Positions 5,017-6,179 of a stretch of 6,179 bases of DNA are shown here, in pieces (position 1 is the stretch's first letter; every line of letters starts with the position of its first letter). A program made the translations under genes and the position numbers. Source of the stretch: Acidobacteriota bacterium (lineage in GTDB: Bacteria > Acidobacteriota > Terriglobia > Terriglobales > Acidobacteriaceae); contig QIAS01000236.1 in assembly GCA_003225615.1 (NCBI GenBank), positions 3,481 through 9,659 of the forward strand, written 5' to 3'. Below the pieces are notes generated by a model, which saw only the letters and a list, made by a program, of their open reading frames with translations, made no database searches and was not told the DNA's origin.

Positions 5017-6114
5017 ATGAGCAAGGCGAGGACAGCCAGGTCGAGGGCGAAGCACCACGTGACAATTCGCGATGTGGCGAAGGCAGCAAGGGCTTCCGTG
5101 TCGACCGTTTCCGCCGCACTGAACGATTCCGACTATGTCGGCGCCAATATGCGGAGCCGAATTGAAGAGGCGATCAAGACGCTTCGCTATCGTCCGAATG
5201 ATTTGGCCAGGGGGCTTCGACTTCAACGAACCCATTCGATTGCCCTCGTTGTCCCGGATCTTTCAAACAACTTTTACATCGAACTGGTTCGCGGAGCCAA
5301 GGATTACGCCGCCTCGGCGAATTACACTGTGTTGATAGGAGATTCCCGCGACAATTGGGAGGAGGAGCGGAATTATCTGGACTCGTTTCACCGTAGGCGA
5401 GTGGACGGTGTTGTCCGGGTTCCTGCCATAAATGCCGCGGGGGCAAAAGCAAGATTGATTCTGGGGAATCTTCCGGTTGTCTACGCGGACCGTTACCCAC
5501 CGGGGCGTGACTCCTATGTCGGACGGGTTGGCATCGACAATGCACGAGCGGCCGAGAGCGCCACGCGATACCTGCTTAGTCTGGGCCATCGCCATATCGG
5601 CGTAATCACTGGTGATCCTTCCAGTGGGACTTCTGTGGAGAGAGTTCAGGGATTCACCCAAACGCTTCGCAGCGCGAAAATCCGCCCCGAGCGATCGATG
5701 ATTCATACCGGGCACAACGACATGGAAAGCGGGCATTTTCATGCTATGCAGCTATTGACCGGGGTACGGCGTCCCACGGCAATATTCTGCACCAATAACA
5801 TGATGGTTTTAGGCGCGCTGGCAGCAATTCAAGAAATTGGCCTCGCCTGCCCGGAAGATATCAGCCTGCTAGGTTTCGACGATTTCTATTGGGCGACGCT
5901 GCTCCGGCCGAGACTTACTGTGGTGCGCCAGCCGGCAAGAGAGATAGGAATGTTGGCGGCGAGACTTTTGATCGATCACATCGAAGGCCGCTCCAGCGTG
6001 CCTTCGCCGGCGCTGCTGGAGACGCAGCTCATTGTTCGCGACTCGTGTTGCCCCCCAAGAAACACCATTACCCCATCGCGCGGCGGCAGGGAAGACGACC
6101 GAGAGTGCTCTTAG
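5017..6114 (+). CDS. LacI/GalR-family transcriptional regulator
   Basis: The 365-residue protein is a full-length LacI-family DNA-binding regulator, acting in the cytosol as a dimer that senses a small molecule, usually a sugar. The helix-turn-helix is VTIRDVAKAARASVSTVSAALN (residues 15-36; recognition-helix part SVSTVSAALN). The hinge helix region is YRPNDLARGLR (58-68). The effector-binding core begins IALVVPDLSNNFY and includes HIGVITGDPSSGTSVERVQGF, then AIFCTNNMMVLGALAAIQEIGL and DISLLGFDDFYWATLLRPRLT, all standard for the periplasmic-binding-like fold. Ala replaces the frequent Arg after TVS in the HTH, a variation also seen in other members. The C-terminal ~20 residues after LIVRDSC are Cys- and Arg-rich and look non-conserved. 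ATG 5017 is preferred; an in-frame TTG at 4990 would add nine residues, and neither start has a strong Shine-Dalgarno. The ligand and target genes cannot be inferred from this window. Confidence 0.93.
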   Translation: MSKARTARSRAKHHVTIRDVAKAARASVSTVSAALNDSDYVGANMRSRIEEAIKTLRYRPNDLARGLRLQRTHSIALVVPDLSNNFYIELVRGAKDYAASANYTVLIGDSRDNWEEERNYLDSFHRRRVDGVVRVPAINAAGAKARLILGNLPVVYADRYPPGRDSYVGRVGIDNARAAESATRYLLSLGHRHIGVITGDPSSGTSVERVQGFTQTLRSAKIRPERSMIHTGHNDMESGHFHAMQLLTGVRRPTAIFCTNNMMVLGALAAIQEIGLACPEDISLLGFDDFYWATLLRPRLTVVRQPAREIGMLAARLLIDHIEGRSSVPSPALLETQLIVRDSCCPPRNTITPSRGGREDDRECS

Positions 6115-6179
6115 CAAAATTCAGGGCACCTTCAGGGCAGGCTCACTGGGTCGTTTCTCGGCGGGAGCAAACGGCCACG
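6115..6179. other. Window end, no gene seen
   Basis: This is the first 65 bp after the LacI-family stop. It contains a short tandem TTCAGGGCA at 6120-6128 and 6131-6139. No terminator hairpin with a T-run is complete within the window. Confidence 0.4.

Noticed and set aside
5263..5742. Minus-strand open frame (159 codons) inside the LacI-family gene
   Set aside because: Antisense shadow; the + strand frame carries complete family motifs.
1..6179. CRISPR array, insertion sequence ends, rRNA, riboswitch or toxin-antitoxin pair
   Set aside because: No regularly spaced repeats, no terminal inverted repeats with a transposase, and no rRNA or known riboswitch core seen on reading both strands.

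Overview
The window most resembles the chromosome of an environmental bacterium of the Acidobacteriota (Terriglobia/Koribacter-like). This placement is an inference from protein style: an acidobacterial-type family of small membrane proteins, a bacterial single-RRM glycine-rich RNA-binding protein, a LacI-type regulator and moderately high GC. No taxonomic marker gene is complete here. Coding is dense and mostly housekeeping. I found no defence system, biosynthetic cluster, CRISPR array or complete mobile element.

Left part (1-2361): the 3' end of typA/bipA (translational GTPase) enters on the + strand and converges on a three-gene minus-strand operon. A 12-bp hairpin between them overlaps the last stop codon of the operon. 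In transcription order the operon is a small membrane-anchored protein of unknown function (2361-1933), a gamma-glutamylcyclotransferase-like protein (1940-1383, overlapping the previous gene by 8 nt) and a polytopic membrane protein (1373-707). The last one is split by a frameshift near 1150 and is called a pseudogene, or possibly a sequencing error.

Middle (2362-4255): a 39-bp divergent intergenic region separates that operon from a + strand pair, a 70-residue zinc-ribbon protein and an L-lactate dehydrogenase. The dehydrogenase keeps its catalytic residues and both fructose-1,6-bisphosphate contact residues, but has Thr at the substrate-specificity position normally held by Gln (LDH) or Arg (MDH). 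A good intrinsic terminator follows. After a roughly 250-nt leader comes a GTG-started RRM RNA-binding protein with an RGG-like tail.

Right part (4256-6179): a tRNA-Arg(CCG) gene with encoded CCA is followed at once by a decayed tyrosine-recombinase C-terminus on the minus strand. The remnant has an HDTR box, GH box and catalytic-Tyr RYVHP box, with an in-frame stop between the first two. This is the scar of an element that once integrated into the tRNA gene. Its sequence carries four exact copies of the octamer TGTGCCCA. About 300 bp without a credible gene then lead to a complete LacI-family transcriptional regulator (5017-6114), whose target genes probably lie outside the window.
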